Positions 8,862 through 18,321 of a stretch of 64,000 nt of DNA are shown piece by piece. The position numbers were made by a program, and so were the translations under genes. Where the stretch lies: NCBI RefSeq assembly GCF_033110285.1, contig NZ_CP136995.1, forward strand, positions 992,001-1,056,000. Direction: 5' to 3'. The number at the start of each line of letters is the position of its first letter. Position 1 is the first letter of the stretch. Below the pieces are notes generated by a model, which saw only the letters and a list, made by a program, of their open reading frames with translations, was not told the origin of the DNA and searched no databases. This DNA comes from Ottowia sp. SB7-C50 (lineage in GTDB: Bacteria > Pseudomonadota > Gammaproteobacteria > Burkholderiales > Burkholderiaceae_C).

Positions 8862-9638
8862 ATGGCCGCTTTTCAAGACCCCATCCTTCAGCACCCCGAT
8901 CGTTCCCTGCGCCTGACCGGCGCCAGCAACTTCCGCGACCTGGGCGGCTATGCCGGCGCGGAGGGGCAGACCGTGCGCTGGCGCCGCCTGTTCCGCTCCG
9001 ACCACCTGGCGGCACTGACGGCGGACGATGCGGCGTTGTTTCGGCAACTGGGCGTCGCCCGCAGTTTCGACTTTCGCGGCGCGACCGAGCGCGCGGCCGT
9101 GCCGTACGACCTGCCCGGCGTGACGCAGCACCCGCTGCCGATCGAGCCGACCGTGGTGCAGCGCATGAAGGACCTGCTGGACGCCGGTGCGTCGGTGACG
9201 GCGCCGCAGGCCGTGGGCCTGATGCAGCAGACCTATCGCGCCTTCGTGCACGACAACGCGGCGGCCTTCGCCAGCCTGTTCGAGCACCTGGTCGACGACG
9301 ATGCGCCGCTGGTGTTCCACTGCACGGCGGGCAAGGACCGCACCGGCTTTGCGGCCGCACTGGTGCTGATGGCGCTGGGCGTGCCGCGTGACGTGGTGAT
9401 GCAGGACTATCTGCTGACCAACCAGCATTACCGCATGCCGGCGCTGCCCGAAGCCCGCGTTCCGCGCGAGGTGCTCGACGTGCTGTGGCGCGTGCAGGCG
9501 GACTTCCTCGACGCGGCGCTGCACGCGGTCGACCAGGACTTTGGCGGCTTCGAGGCCTATCTGGCCGGGCCGCTGGGCGTTCGTCAAGCGCAGCGGGCAC
9601 GCCTGCGCCAGCTGTATCTGGCGCCCACTGGTCGCTGA
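8862..9638 (+). CDS. tyrosine/serine-type protein phosphatase-like protein
   Basis: The 258-residue product carries the cysteine-phosphatase signature HCTAGKDRTG (HCX5R type) and the N-terminal ASNFRDLGGY motif of the bacterial Y_phosphatase3/PtpA-LMWP-unrelated family that includes MptpB and lipid-phosphatase-like enzymes. The known mechanism uses the Cys as nucleophile and the Arg to hold phosphate. No signal peptide is seen, so it should be cytoplasmic. The ATG at 8862 is used; a few codons upstream are also open. It follows the ArnT-like gene by 39 bases and may be co-transcribed with it. Substrate unknown. Confidence 0.8.
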   Translation: MAAFQDPILQHPDRSLRLTGASNFRDLGGYAGAEGQTVRWRRLFRSDHLAALTADDAALFRQLGVARSFDFRGATERAAVPYDLPGVTQHPLPIEPTVVQRMKDLLDAGASVTAPQAVGLMQQTYRAFVHDNAAAFASLFEHLVDDDAPLVFHCTAGKDRTGFAAALVLMALGVPRDVVMQDYLLTNQHYRMPALPEARVPREVLDVLWRVQADFLDAALHAVDQDFGGFEAYLAGPLGVRQAQRARLRQLYLAPTGR

Positions 9639-9642
9639 ATGA

Positions 9643-9695
9643 AACTACAAAATTGATAGCTACCGGCGCGCTTTGAATCAGCGCTGGGCGCGGTT
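9643..9695 (+). repeat. ATAGCT/AGCGCTTG dispersed repeat, copy 3
   Basis: CTACAAAATTGATAGCTACC followed by GCGCGCTTTGAATCAGCGCT lies between the convergent phosphatase gene and ppx. It is the same element family as at 525-570 and may act as a bidirectional 3' end. Confidence 0.65.
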
Positions 9696-9713
9696 TTGGC
9701 CGTGCGTTCCTGT

Positions 9714-11213
9714 TCAGCGCAGGTGCAGCCCCCACGGTGTCTTTTGCCAGGCCAGCGCTTCCTCGCGCAGCAGGTGGGCCGATTGCGGCCAGGCCGAGGC
9801 CCAGCCCTTGCGCATCGCCAGCGAGAAGCCGTGCGCCGGGTCCGGGCCCGGCGCCAGGGTGATGCCGTCGTGGTCGGGATCCTGCCGCGCATGGCACAGG
9901 ATCACGGCCAGGCGCAGCGCCAGTAACTGGTGCATGAACATCGCGTCGCCGAAGCGCGACTCCAGCTTGCGAAGCTTGCCGCGATGGCCCAGCACCAGCT
10001 GGCTCAGCGTGTGCAACTCGTGCATGGCGAAGCCCGACACGTCGGCGTGATCGAGGATGTAGGCGCCGTGCTTGTGCGGGTCGGCGTGCGAGATGCGCGA
10101 TCCGATCTCGTGCAGCCGCGCCGCCCAGTCGATCTGGCGCGCCGCTTCCTGGCGCTGCTTTTTCTTCAGATGGGGCGCCAGCTGGCTGAACAGGTGCAGC
10201 GCCGTAGCCGACACGCGCGCGCCCTGCGCCGCGTCGGCGCTGAACTTGGCGGCCAGCGCGGTGACCGCGGCGGCGCGCACGTCGGTCGTCTCGTGCTGGC
10301 GGTCCAGCATGTCGTACAGCGCCCCGTGCCGCAGCGCGCCGTAGGCGTATTGCATCTGCTCGATCTCCAGCAGGTCGAACAGCGCGCGCAGCACCGCCAG
10401 GCCGCCGGCGATGACGGCCTTGCGCTCGTCCTTGATGCCTTCGAGCTTGATGGCGTCGAACTTGTGCGCCTTGACCAGCTTGTCGCGCATCCAGTCCAGC
10501 CCGTCGCGCGTGATCAGGTAGCGCGCCGGCACGCGCCCGGCCAGCAGCAGCGTGTCGGCAATGGCACCCACCGTGCCCGAGCAGCCGTAGGCCACGTCCC
10601 AGTGGCGGCGCCCGTGGGTCGAGATGGCGTCGTCGAGCACCGCCTTGGCGGCGATCTCGGCGCGCTCGAAGTTCTTGGCCGTCATCACGCCGTCGGCGAA
10701 GTAGCGCATCGACCAGGCCACGCTGCCCACGCGGTACGACTCCATGGTCTGCGGCCGGTAGCCCTGGCCGATGATCAACTCGGTCGAGCGGCCGCCGATG
10801 TCCAGCACCAGCCGGCGCTCGTCCGACTGCGGCAGCAGGTGCACCACGCCCTGGTAGATGAGGCGCGCTTCTTCGCGCCCCGAGATGACGTCGATGGGAA
10901 AGCCCAGCGTCTGCTCGGCCACCGAGACGAATTCGTCGCGGTTGCGCGCTTCGCGCAGCGTCTGCGTCGCCACCACGCGCACCTGGCTGGGCTCGAAACC
11001 CGCCAGGCGCTCGGCAAAGCGCGCCAGGCAGTTCCAGCCGCGCTGCATGGCGTCCTGCGACAGACGGCGGTCGGCGTCCAGCCCGGCGCCCTGGCGCACG
11101 GTTTCCTTGTGGTATTCGGTGCGCTGAAGCTGGCCCAGCTCAAGGCGGGCGATTTCCAGGCGAAAGCTGTTGGAACCGAGGTCCACAGCGGCAAGGCGGG
11201 TGCCGGATTGCAT
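9714..11213 (-). CDS. ppx: exopolyphosphatase, Ppx/GppA family
   Basis: The protein begins MQSGTRLAAVDLGSNSFRLE, the N-terminal phosphate-1 motif of the ASKHA-fold Ppx/GppA phosphatases, and continues with the second motif region LVLDIGGRSTELIIGQGY. Length, 499 residues, agrees with Ppx, which also has a C-terminal HD-like domain (about residues 310-490 here). It removes terminal phosphate from polyphosphate, or hydrolyses pppGpp. The ATG at 11211-11213 was chosen because it directly precedes the conserved motif; an upstream GTG/ATG extension is not conserved. It is divergent from pstS with a Pho box between, so it may be part of the phosphate regulon. Confidence 0.93.
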   Translation of the reverse strand: MQSGTRLAAVDLGSNSFRLEIARLELGQLQRTEYHKETVRQGAGLDADRRLSQDAMQRGWNCLARFAERLAGFEPSQVRVVATQTLREARNRDEFVSVAEQTLGFPIDVISGREEARLIYQGVVHLLPQSDERRLVLDIGGRSTELIIGQGYRPQTMESYRVGSVAWSMRYFADGVMTAKNFERAEIAAKAVLDDAISTHGRRHWDVAYGCSGTVGAIADTLLLAGRVPARYLITRDGLDWMRDKLVKAHKFDAIKLEGIKDERKAVIAGGLAVLRALFDLLEIEQMQYAYGALRHGALYDMLDRQHETTDVRAAAVTALAAKFSADAAQGARVSATALHLFSQLAPHLKKKQRQEAARQIDWAARLHEIGSRISHADPHKHGAYILDHADVSGFAMHELHTLSQLVLGHRGKLRKLESRFGDAMFMHQLLALRLAVILCHARQDPDHDGITLAPGPDPAHGFSLAMRKGWASAWPQSAHLLREEALAWQKTPWGLHLR

Positions 11214-11320
11214 AGGTGAGGTGGGGAAGGCCGCAAGGCGGACGGGTAAAACGGGCGCTGCCGATTGTGGCGCATCGCGGGCCCGCCAACCCTGCGCTGC
11301 CGCACATGACCATCGCGTGA

Positions 11321-11338
11321 CGTCACACAACCGTCACA
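11321..11338 (+). promoter_or_regulatory. Pho box upstream of pstS
   Basis: Two perfect CGTCACA heptamers (11321-11327 and 11332-11338) are separated by four bases, giving the 11-base period of a PhoB-binding Pho box (consensus CTGTCAT). Ten bases downstream is TACAGT (11348-11353), a plausible -10 element; the expected -35 is replaced by the box, as in PhoB-activated promoters. pstS starts at 11392. The box could also serve the divergent ppx. Confidence 0.75.
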
Positions 11339-11391
11339 TTCGGGAAATACAGTGAGCCATCCGAGTCAACTCTTCCCGAAGGCATTCCATC

Positions 11392-12418
11392 ATGAAGCGT
11401 ACTTTCCTCAAGGCCCTGGCCGCCACCGCCGTGGGCGCTTTCGTCGCCACCACCGCCTACGCCGCCGACATCACCGGCGCCGGCGCCAGCTTCCCGTACC
11501 CGATCTACGCCAAATGGGCCGAAGGCTACAAGGCCGCCACCGGCACGGGCCTGAACTACCAGTCCATCGGCTCGTCCGGTGGTGTGCGCCAGATCCGCGC
11601 CAAGACGGTGGCCTTCGGCGCCACCGATTCGCCCCTGAAGGGCGAGGAGCTGGACAAGGACGGCATGGTGCAGTTTCCGGCCATCATCGGCGGCACCGTG
11701 CCGGTGCTGAACGTCGACGGCTTCAAGCCGGGCGAGTTGCGTGTGACCGGCCCGGTGCTGGCCGAGATGTTCATGGGCACCATCGCCAAGTGGAACGACC
11801 CCAAGTTCGCCGCGCTGAACCCCGGCAAGGCGCTGCCTGATCAGGCCATCACCGTGGTGCACCGCGCCGACGGCTCGGGCACCACCTTCAACTGGACCGA
11901 CTACCTGAGCGCCGTCAGCAAGGACTGGGCCGACAAGGTGGGCAAGGGCAACGCCGTCAAGTGGCCGGCCGCCACCTCGGTCGGCGGCAAGGGCAACGAA
12001 GGCGTGGCCGCCAACGTGGCGCGCATCAAGGGCGCTATCGGCTACGTCGAATACGCCTACGCCAAGAAGAACAAGCTGAGCTACATGCAGGTGCAGAACC
12101 AGGCTGGCAAGTACATCACGCCGGACGACGACGCGTTTGCCGCCGCCGCCGCGGGGGGTGGACTGGTTCAGCGTGCCGGGCATGGGCGTGTCCATGGTCA
12201 ACGCCAAGGGCGACAAGAGCTGGCCCATTTCCACTGCCTCGTTCATCCTGATGTACAAGCAGCCGGCCGACAAGGCGCAATCGGGCGAAGTGCTGAAGTT
12301 CTTCGACTGGGCGTTCAAGAACGGCAAGCAGATGGCCGCCGACCTGGACTACGTCGCGCTGCCCGACAGCCTGACCAACGACATCCGCTCGAAGGTCTGG
12401 TCGCAGATCGCCAAGTAA
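11392..12418 (+). CDS. pstS: phosphate ABC transporter, periplasmic phosphate-binding protein (frameshifted in this sequence)
   Basis: A signal peptide of about 23 residues (ending AAYAAD) precedes ITGAGASFPYPIYAKWAEGY, the hallmark of PstS; SSGGVRQI and HRADGSGTTFNWTDYL form the phosphate-binding loops. One G too many in the run 12153-12158 breaks the frame; corrected, the protein has 341 residues and ends SKVWSQIAK at 12418. It captures inorganic phosphate for the PstCAB transporter. It is the first gene of the operon, downstream of the Pho box. The frameshift is probably a sequence error because the sequence on both sides is well conserved. Confidence 0.95.
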
Positions 12419-12505
12419 GCCCCGCGCCGATGCGCGCGATCCACGGCCCGGTCCGGGCTTGGGTCGCGTCTTGCGCAAACCCATAATGACGGCGACGAGG
12501 ACTCC

Positions 12506-13519
12506 ATGAGCGTGGGCATGACAACCATCGACAACGGACAGCCGACCCGGGACGAGACAGCCAGCGTCGCACGACCTGGCATGGAGGCCATCGCGCGCCG
12601 GCAGCGTTGGCAGGACGTGCTGTTTCATCGCAGCACGCAGGCGTTTTCGCTGCTGGTGCTGGTGGCGCTGATCGGCATCATGGTGTCGCTGTTCATCAGC
12701 GCCTGGCCGACCTTCAAGGCGTTCGGCCTCCAGTTTCTCTGGACGGTGGAGTGGGACGTCGTCAACGAGCAGTTCGGCGCCGCCATCGCCATCGTCGGCA
12801 CGGTGCTGAGCGCCGGCATCGCCCTCATCATTGCCGTGCCGCTGGCCTTCGGCATCGCGCTGTTCCTGACCGAGAACTGCCCGACCTGGTTGCGCCGCCC
12901 GCTGGGCACCGCCATCGAACTGCTGGCCGCGGTGCCGTCGATCATCTACGGCATGTTCGGCCTGTTCGTGTTCGCGCCCATTTTTGCCGACTTCATCCAG
13001 ACGCCGATGCAGCAGGTGCTGGGCGGCATGCCGCTGGTGGGCTGGATGTTCGGCGGTGCGGTCAACGGCATGGGCATTCTGGCGGCCGGCATCGTGCTGG
13101 CCTTCATGATCCTGCCCTACATCGCCGCCGTGATGCGCGACGTGTTCGAGATCGTGCCACCCATCCTGCGCGAATCGGCTTACGGCCTGGGCTGCACCAC
13201 GTGGGAGGTGGTGCGCAAGGTGGTGCTGCCGTACACGCAGAAGGGCGTCATCGGCGGCATCATGCTCGGCCTGGGCCGCGCGCTGGGCGAGACGATGGCG
13301 GTCACCTTCGTCATCGGCAACGCCAACCGCATGCCGAGTTCGCTGTTCTCGCCCGGTACGTCCATCGCCTCGGTGCTGGCCAACGAGTTTGGCGAAGCCG
13401 CCGACCTGCACCTGACCACGCTGTTCGCGCTGGGCTTCTTGCTGTTCGTCATTACGTTCGTCGTGCTGTCGCTGGCCAAGATCATGATCATTCGCGCCGA
13501 GCGCGCCAAGGGGACTTGA
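12506..13519 (+). CDS. pstC: phosphate ABC transporter permease PstC
   Basis: 337 residues with six predicted membrane segments. The EAA-type loop [20 protein letters not shown] and the motif [18 protein letters not shown] are typical of PstC permeases. An N-terminal cytoplasmic tail of about 45 residues precedes the first segment. It forms the inner-membrane channel with PstA and receives phosphate from PstS. The ATG at 12506 lies 87 bases after pstS; an ACGAGGA sequence nearby may be the ribosome site. A repeat separates it from pstA. Confidence 0.95.
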   Translation: MSVGMTTIDNGQPTRDETASVARPGMEAIARRQRWQDVLFHRSTQAFSLLVLVALIGIMVSLFISAWPTFKAFGLQFLWTVEWDVVNEQFGAAIAIVGTVLSAGIALIIAVPLAFGIALFLTENCPTWLRRPLGTAIELLAAVPSIIYGMFGLFVFAPIFADFIQTPMQQVLGGMPLVGWMFGGAVNGMGILAAGIVLAFMILPYIAAVMRDVFEIVPPILRESAYGLGCTTWEVVRKVVLPYTQKGVIGGIMLGLGRALGETMAVTFVIGNANRMPSSLFSPGTSIASVLANEFGEAADLHLTTLFALGFLLFVITFVVLSLAKIMIIRAERAKGT

Positions 13520-13527
13520 AATGACGC

Positions 13528-13680
13528 ACCCCCTGAGACGCTTCGCGTCTTCCCCCGCTCTCTTCGGGCGGGGGACGGCGCCAGTGCCCGGTACAAGCCC
13601 GGCCACGGCGCCCACGCCTGGCTTGCTCCGCAGCCATTCGACCATCGGCGTTTCAGCGGCTGCAGCGCTGCGCAGCAACA
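13528..13680. repeat. intergenic repeat inserted between pstC and pstA
   Basis: The 173-base gap between pstC and pstA is filled by a composite of inverted short stretches: GAGACGCTTCGCGTCT, CCCCCGCTCTCTTCGGGCGGGG, then CCCGGTACAAGCCCGGCCAC. The last part resembles the repeat at 21988-22066 (GCCGGGCTTGTACCGGCC), in the opposite sense. Insertion inside a conserved operon suggests a mobile or REP-like element; it may fold in the mRNA. Confidence 0.6.
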
Positions 13681-13692
13681 GGGACAACTGAC

Positions 13693-14559
13693 ATGGAAAT
13701 CTTGCAAGCCGAAAGCGCGCTGTACAAGAAGCGCCGCGCCGCCAACGCCGTCGGGCTGGCGCTGTCGATGGCCGCCATGGCGCTGGGCCTGGTGGTGCTG
13801 CTGTGGATTCTGTTCGTGCTGCTGAGCAAGGGCCTGGCGGCGGTCGACCTGAACATGTTCACGCGCGACACGCCGGCGCCAGGGTCCGAAGGCGGTGGTC
13901 TGCGCAACGCCATCGTGGGCAGCCTGATGATGCTGGGCCTGACGGTGCTGGTGTCCACGCCCATCGGCATCCTGGCCGGCATTTACCTGGCCGAATATGG
14001 CGACGAGAGCAAGACCGCCGAGCTGACGCGCTTCGTCACCGACATCATGCTGTCGGCGCCGTCCATCGTGCTGGGCCTGTTCGTCTACGCCATCGTGGTG
14101 GCGCCGATGGGGCACTTCTCGGGCCTGGCCGGTTCGCTGGCGCTTTCGCTGATCGCCATTCCGGTGGTCGTGCGCACCACCGAAAACATGCTGCGCCTGG
14201 TGCCCGGCAGCCTGCGCGAAGCCGCGGCGGCGCTGGGTGCGCCGCGCTGGAAGGTGTCGCTGATGATCAGCCTGCGCGCGGCCAAGAGCGGCGTCATCAC
14301 CGGCCTGCTGCTGGCGATTGCCCGCGTCTCGGGCGAAACCGCGCCGCTGCTGTTCACGGCGCTCAACAACCAGTTCTTCAGCACCAACATGGGCCAGCCG
14401 ATGGCCAACCTGCCGGTGGTGATCTTCCAGTTCGCGATGAGCCCGTACGACAACTGGATTCGCCTGGCCTGGGGTGGCGCGCTGCTGATCACGCTCACCG
14501 TGCTGGTCATCAACATCATCGCTCGCGTGTTCTTCCGCGAGAAGAAGGCGGCGCACTGA
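13693..14559 (+). CDS. pstA: phosphate ABC transporter permease PstA
   Basis: 288 residues, six membrane segments. The motifs [24 protein letters not shown] and the coupling loop [19 protein letters not shown], followed by [14 protein letters not shown], identify PstA. It pairs with PstC in the inner membrane and with the PstB ATPase. The start ATG at 13693 is just after the repeat that separates it from pstC; a ribosome site GGGAC is weak. It is followed by pstB after 31 bases. Confidence 0.95.
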   Translation: MEILQAESALYKKRRAANAVGLALSMAAMALGLVVLLWILFVLLSKGLAAVDLNMFTRDTPAPGSEGGGLRNAIVGSLMMLGLTVLVSTPIGILAGIYLAEYGDESKTAELTRFVTDIMLSAPSIVLGLFVYAIVVAPMGHFSGLAGSLALSLIAIPVVVRTTENMLRLVPGSLREAAAALGAPRWKVSLMISLRAAKSGVITGLLLAIARVSGETAPLLFTALNNQFFSTNMGQPMANLPVVIFQFAMSPYDNWIRLAWGGALLITLTVLVINIIARVFFREKKAAH

Positions 14560-14590
14560 GCGCACGCGCACCGACATTCAAAGGACAAGC

Positions 14591-15415
14591 ATGGACATCG
14601 CAACCCCCGTGCCGCAGGCAGGCATCCGTGGCAACGCCGCCCAAGCTCCGCACCCGGAGCGCGTGGCGCTTGAACTGCGCAACCTGGACTTCTTCTACGG
14701 CAATGGCTTCCAGGGTCTGAAGCAGATCAACCTGACCATTCCGGAGCGCAAGGTCACCGCCTTCATCGGGCCGTCGGGCTGCGGCAAGTCGACGCTGCTG
14801 CGCACGCTCAACCGCATGTACAGCCTGTACCCCGGCCAGCGCGCCGTGGGCGAGATCCTGTTCTACGGCAAGAACATCCTGGACCCGAGCGTCGACGTGA
14901 ACCTGCTGCGCGCCAGCATCGGCATGGTCTTTCAGAAGCCGACGCCGTTCCCTATGACGATCTATGACAACATCGCCTTTGGCGTGCGTCTGTACGAAAA
15001 CCTGGGCAAGGCCGACATGGACGAGCGCGTGGAATGGGCGCTGTCCAAGGCCGCGCTGTGGAGCGAAGTCAAGGACAAGCTGGGCCAGAACGGCCTGTCG
15101 CTGTCGGGCGGCCAGCAGCAGCGCCTGTGCATCGCGCGCAGCGTGGCCGTGAAGCCGTCGGTGCTGCTGCTGGACGAACCCACTTCGGCGCTCGACCCGA
15201 TTTCCACCGGCAAGGTGGAAGAGCTGGTGCACGAGCTGAAGCGCGACTACACCATCGCCATCGTCACGCACAACATGCAGCAGGCGGCGCGCGTGAGCGA
15301 CTACACGGCCTACATGTACCTGGGCGAACTGATCGAATTCGGCGCCACCGAAGAGCTGTTCTTCAAGCCCAAGCGCAAGGAAACCGAGGACTACATCACC
15401 GGCCGCTTCGGCTGA
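14591..15415 (+). CDS. pstB: phosphate ABC transporter ATP-binding protein PstB
   Basis: 274 residues with Walker [10 protein letters not shown], the PstB-typical [16 protein letters not shown] stretch, signature [14 protein letters not shown], Walker [14 protein letters not shown] and the switch His in [14 protein letters not shown]. An N-terminal extension of about 30 residues precedes the ABC domain. It drives phosphate import through PstC-PstA and, with PhoU, relays the phosphate status to PhoR. AAAGGACAAGC before the ATG is a good ribosome site. Confidence 0.97.
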   Translation: MDIATPVPQAGIRGNAAQAPHPERVALELRNLDFFYGNGFQGLKQINLTIPERKVTAFIGPSGCGKSTLLRTLNRMYSLYPGQRAVGEILFYGKNILDPSVDVNLLRASIGMVFQKPTPFPMTIYDNIAFGVRLYENLGKADMDERVEWALSKAALWSEVKDKLGQNGLSLSGGQQQRLCIARSVAVKPSVLLLDEPTSALDPISTGKVEELVHELKRDYTIAIVTHNMQQAARVSDYTAYMYLGELIEFGATEELFFKPKRKETEDYITGRFG

Positions 15416-15432
15416 TACAGGAGACAAGCCCC

Positions 15433-16134
15433 ATGTACGACAAGCATCTGTCCAGCCAGTTCGACAACGAGCTCAACCGCGTGTCGTCGAACGTGCTGGA
15501 ACTGGGTGGCCTGGTCGAGGCGCAGATCCGGCAGGCCATCTACGCGCTGTCGGAGTTCAGCATCGAAGTGGCCGACCGCGTCGAAAAGGACGAAGGACGC
15601 GTCAACGCGCTGGAGCTGGAGATCGACCGCGAGCTGTCGACCATCATCGCGCGGCGCCAGCCCACCGCCATCGACCTGCGCCTGCTGCTGGCCATCTCCA
15701 AGGCCACCGCCAACCTGGAACGCGTGGGCGACGAGGCCGCAAAAATAGCCCGCATGGTCAAGCGCATCATCGATTCCGGCAAGGCGCGCCTGCTGCCGAC
15801 GGGCGAACTGCGCCACGCGGCCGATCTGGCGGCGCAACAGCTGCGCCGCGCGCTCGATGCGTTTGCGCGGCTGTCGGTCGAGGATGCCGTGTCCGTCATC
15901 CGCGACGACGACCAGATCGACGCCGAGTTCGACGGCTTCGTGCGCAAGCTCATCACCTACATGATGGAAGACCCGCGCACCATCTCGGCCGCACTTGACC
16001 TGCTGACGCTGGCCAAGGCCATCGAGCGCATCGGTGACCACGCCAAGAACATTGCCGAATTCATCATATACATCGTCAAGGGCGCCGACGTGCGCCATGG
16101 CGCCCTGGAACGCGTGGAGTCGCTGGACCGATGA
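15433..16134 (+). CDS. phoU: phosphate signalling protein PhoU
   Basis: The start ATG at 15433 follows AGGAGACAAGCCCC. The 233-residue all-helical product has two PhoU repeats with the metal-binding motifs EKDEGRVNALE / NLERVGDEAAKIA in the first and DDDQIDAEFD / AIERIGDHAKNIAEFIIY in the second. PhoU signals high phosphate to PhoR through PstB and limits Pst activity. It is translationally coupled to phoB by the ATGA overlap at 16131-16134. Confidence 0.95.
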   Translation: MYDKHLSSQFDNELNRVSSNVLELGGLVEAQIRQAIYALSEFSIEVADRVEKDEGRVNALELEIDRELSTIIARRQPTAIDLRLLLAISKATANLERVGDEAAKIARMVKRIIDSGKARLLPTGELRHAADLAAQQLRRALDAFARLSVEDAVSVIRDDDQIDAEFDGFVRKLITYMMEDPRTISAALDLLTLAKAIERIGDHAKNIAEFIIYIVKGADVRHGALERVESLDR

Positions 16135-16841
16135 GAACCATGCCCCGTGTCCTCATCGTCGAGGATGAGGCTCCCATCGCCGAGCTGATCGCCGTCAACC
16201 TGCGCCACAACGGCTTTCAGCCGACGTGGGCGATGGACAGCGAGACGGCGCAGCGCGAACTCGACGCCGTGCTGCCCGACGTGATCCTGCTGGACTGGAT
16301 GCTGCCGGGCGAAAGCGGCCTGTCGCTGGCGCGCAAGTGGCGCAAGGACCCGCGCACCAAGGGCGTGCCGATCCTGATGCTGACCGCGCGCGGCGACGAG
16401 GCCGACCGCGTGGCCGGCCTCGACGCGGGCGCCGACGACTACATCATCAAGCCCTTTTCGACCAAGGAAATGCTGGCGCGCATCCGCGCCGTGCTGCGGC
16501 GTCGCGCGCCCGAGCAGGCGGGTGGCTCGGTCGCCATCGGCGGCCTGCTGCTCGACGCCGGCACGCACCGCGTGTCCTACGACGGCCAGATGCTGAAGAT
16601 GGGGCCGACCGAGTTCAAGCTGCTGCACTACTTCATGAAGAACGCCGAGCGCGTGCACAGCCGCGGCCAGTTGCTCGACAAGGTGTGGGGCGACCATGTG
16701 TTCATCGAAGAGCGCACGGTCGACGTGCACGTCAAGCGCCTGCGCGAGGCGCTGGGCCCGGCGGGCGTGCTGATCGAAACCGTGCGCGGCGCCGGCTACC
16801 GCCTGACGGCGCAACCGCTGGTGCAGATCCAGGGCGCATAG
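16131..16841 (+). CDS. phoB: phosphate regulon response regulator PhoB
   Basis: 236 residues: receiver domain with VEDEAP, phospho-acceptor in LLDWMLPGESG and the Lys in IIKPFSTKEM, then a winged-helix domain (GPTEFKLLHYFM, VDVHVKRLREAL, VRGAGYRL). These agree with PhoB, which binds Pho boxes such as that at 11321. The ATG at 16131 overlaps the phoU stop; a second in-frame ATG at 16140 is possible. It is separated from phoR by 120 bases in which I see no gene. Confidence 0.95.
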   Translation: MRTMPRVLIVEDEAPIAELIAVNLRHNGFQPTWAMDSETAQRELDAVLPDVILLDWMLPGESGLSLARKWRKDPRTKGVPILMLTARGDEADRVAGLDAGADDYIIKPFSTKEMLARIRAVLRRRAPEQAGGSVAIGGLLLDAGTHRVSYDGQMLKMGPTEFKLLHYFMKNAERVHSRGQLLDKVWGDHVFIEERTVDVHVKRLREALGPAGVLIETVRGAGYRLTAQPLVQIQGA

Positions 16842-16961
16842 GATCGCGATGATGCAGGCGGCGCCGTGCGTGGTGGCTTGGGCTGGCCCAGTCCCGCTTG
16901 CGCTTGGCCCGCGTAAAAACCGCCACGGCATGGATCGCCGCTGACGCACGCGCCATCCCTC

Positions 16962-18321
16962 ATGCTGCTGCGCTTCACGTTTCTCTTCATCGCCTTGCTG
17001 GCCTTCGCGCTGGTGGGCGGCGGGTGGCTGGGTTGGCCCGGCGCCGTGGGCGGACTGGTGCTGGCGGCCGTGGGCGTGGTCGCGCTGGACAGCTGGCGCG
17101 CGCGCAAGGTGCTGCACTGGCTGGCCCGGCCGGACGCCGCGGCAGGGCCCGTGGTGGGGGGGGATGTGGGGCGAAGCGACGTATCGCGCCACGCGCGCGC
17201 TGCGGGCCGAGCAGCAGCGGGCGGACGACAGCGTGCAGCGGCTGCGCGACTTCGTGGCCGCCATCCAGGCTTCGCCCAACGGGGTGATCCTGCTCGATCC
17301 GGAGGGCCGCATCGAATGGTGCAACGACATTGCCGCGCGGCATTTCGGCATCGACCCGCAGCGCGACCGCATGCAGCACATCGGCAACCTGGTGCGCGAG
17401 CCGGCGTTCACCGCGTATTACGCCAGCAAGGACTACGACCGCGACGTCAAGGTGATCGGCCGCGACGACAAGCCGGGCCACCCGGTCAAGCTGTCGGTGC
17501 ACCTGCACCCGTATGGCGGCGGCCACAAGCTGATGCTGTCGAACGACGTCACCGCGCTGGCGCAGGCCGACGCGATGCGGCGCGACTTCGTGGCCAACGT
17601 GTCGCACGAGATCCGCACGCCGCTGACGGTGCTGGCCGGCTTTGTCGAAACCATGCAGAGCCTGCCGCTCGATGCCCAGGAACGTGAGCGCTACCTGGGG
17701 CTGATGGCGGCGCAGTCCGAGCGCATGCAGACGCTGGTCAACGACTTGCTGACCTTGTCGCGCCTGGAGGGCAGTCCGCCGCCGGCGGGCGATCCGGTCG
17801 ACCTGGGTCCGCTGATGGCGCAGTGCGAAGCCGAGGCGCGGGGGCTGTCCGATCTGCTGCATCCGGCGGAAGGAAAGCCACAGAAGCTTCGTTTCGGCGA
17901 GCCGCCGGCGTTTCAGCTGGCCGGCGCGGCGGGCGAGTTGCGCAGCGCGGTGTCCAACCTCATCAACAACGCCGTGCGCTACACGCCGGGCGGTGGCGGC
18001 ATCGATGTGCAGTGGGAACGCCTGCCGGACGGCCGGGCGCGCCTGGCCGTGACCGACACGGGCCCCGGCATTGCGCCCGAACATTTGTCGCGCCTGGGCG
18101 AGCGTTTCTACCGCGTCGACCGCAGCCGTTCGCGCGAATCGGGCGGCACCGGGCTGGGGCTGGCCATCACCAAGCACGTGGCGCAGCGGCACGGCGGTGA
18201 ACTTCAGGTCAGCAGCCAGTTGGGCAAGGGGTCGACGTTTGCCCTGGTGTTTCCGGCGCAGCGCGTGCGGACGCTGACGCTCGTGGCGGCCGCGCCCGGC
18301 GACCGGCTCAACGCCGCGTGA
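16962..18321 (+). CDS. phoR: phosphate regulon sensor kinase PhoR (frameshifted in this sequence)
   Basis: Starts MLLRFTFLFIALLAFALVGG with two close membrane segments and no large periplasmic domain, as in PhoR. The eight-G run 17156-17163 breaks the frame; with seven Gs the protein continues MWGEATYRATRAL, a PAS domain (NGVILLDPEGRIEWCN), phospho-accepting His about residue 215 in VSHEIRTPLTVLAGF, N-box NLINNAVRYTPG and G boxes DTGPGIAPEH and GGTGLGLAI; about 452 residues. It phosphorylates PhoB under phosphate limitation. Its 3' end overlaps the convergent MATE gene by 14 bases. Confidence 0.93.
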
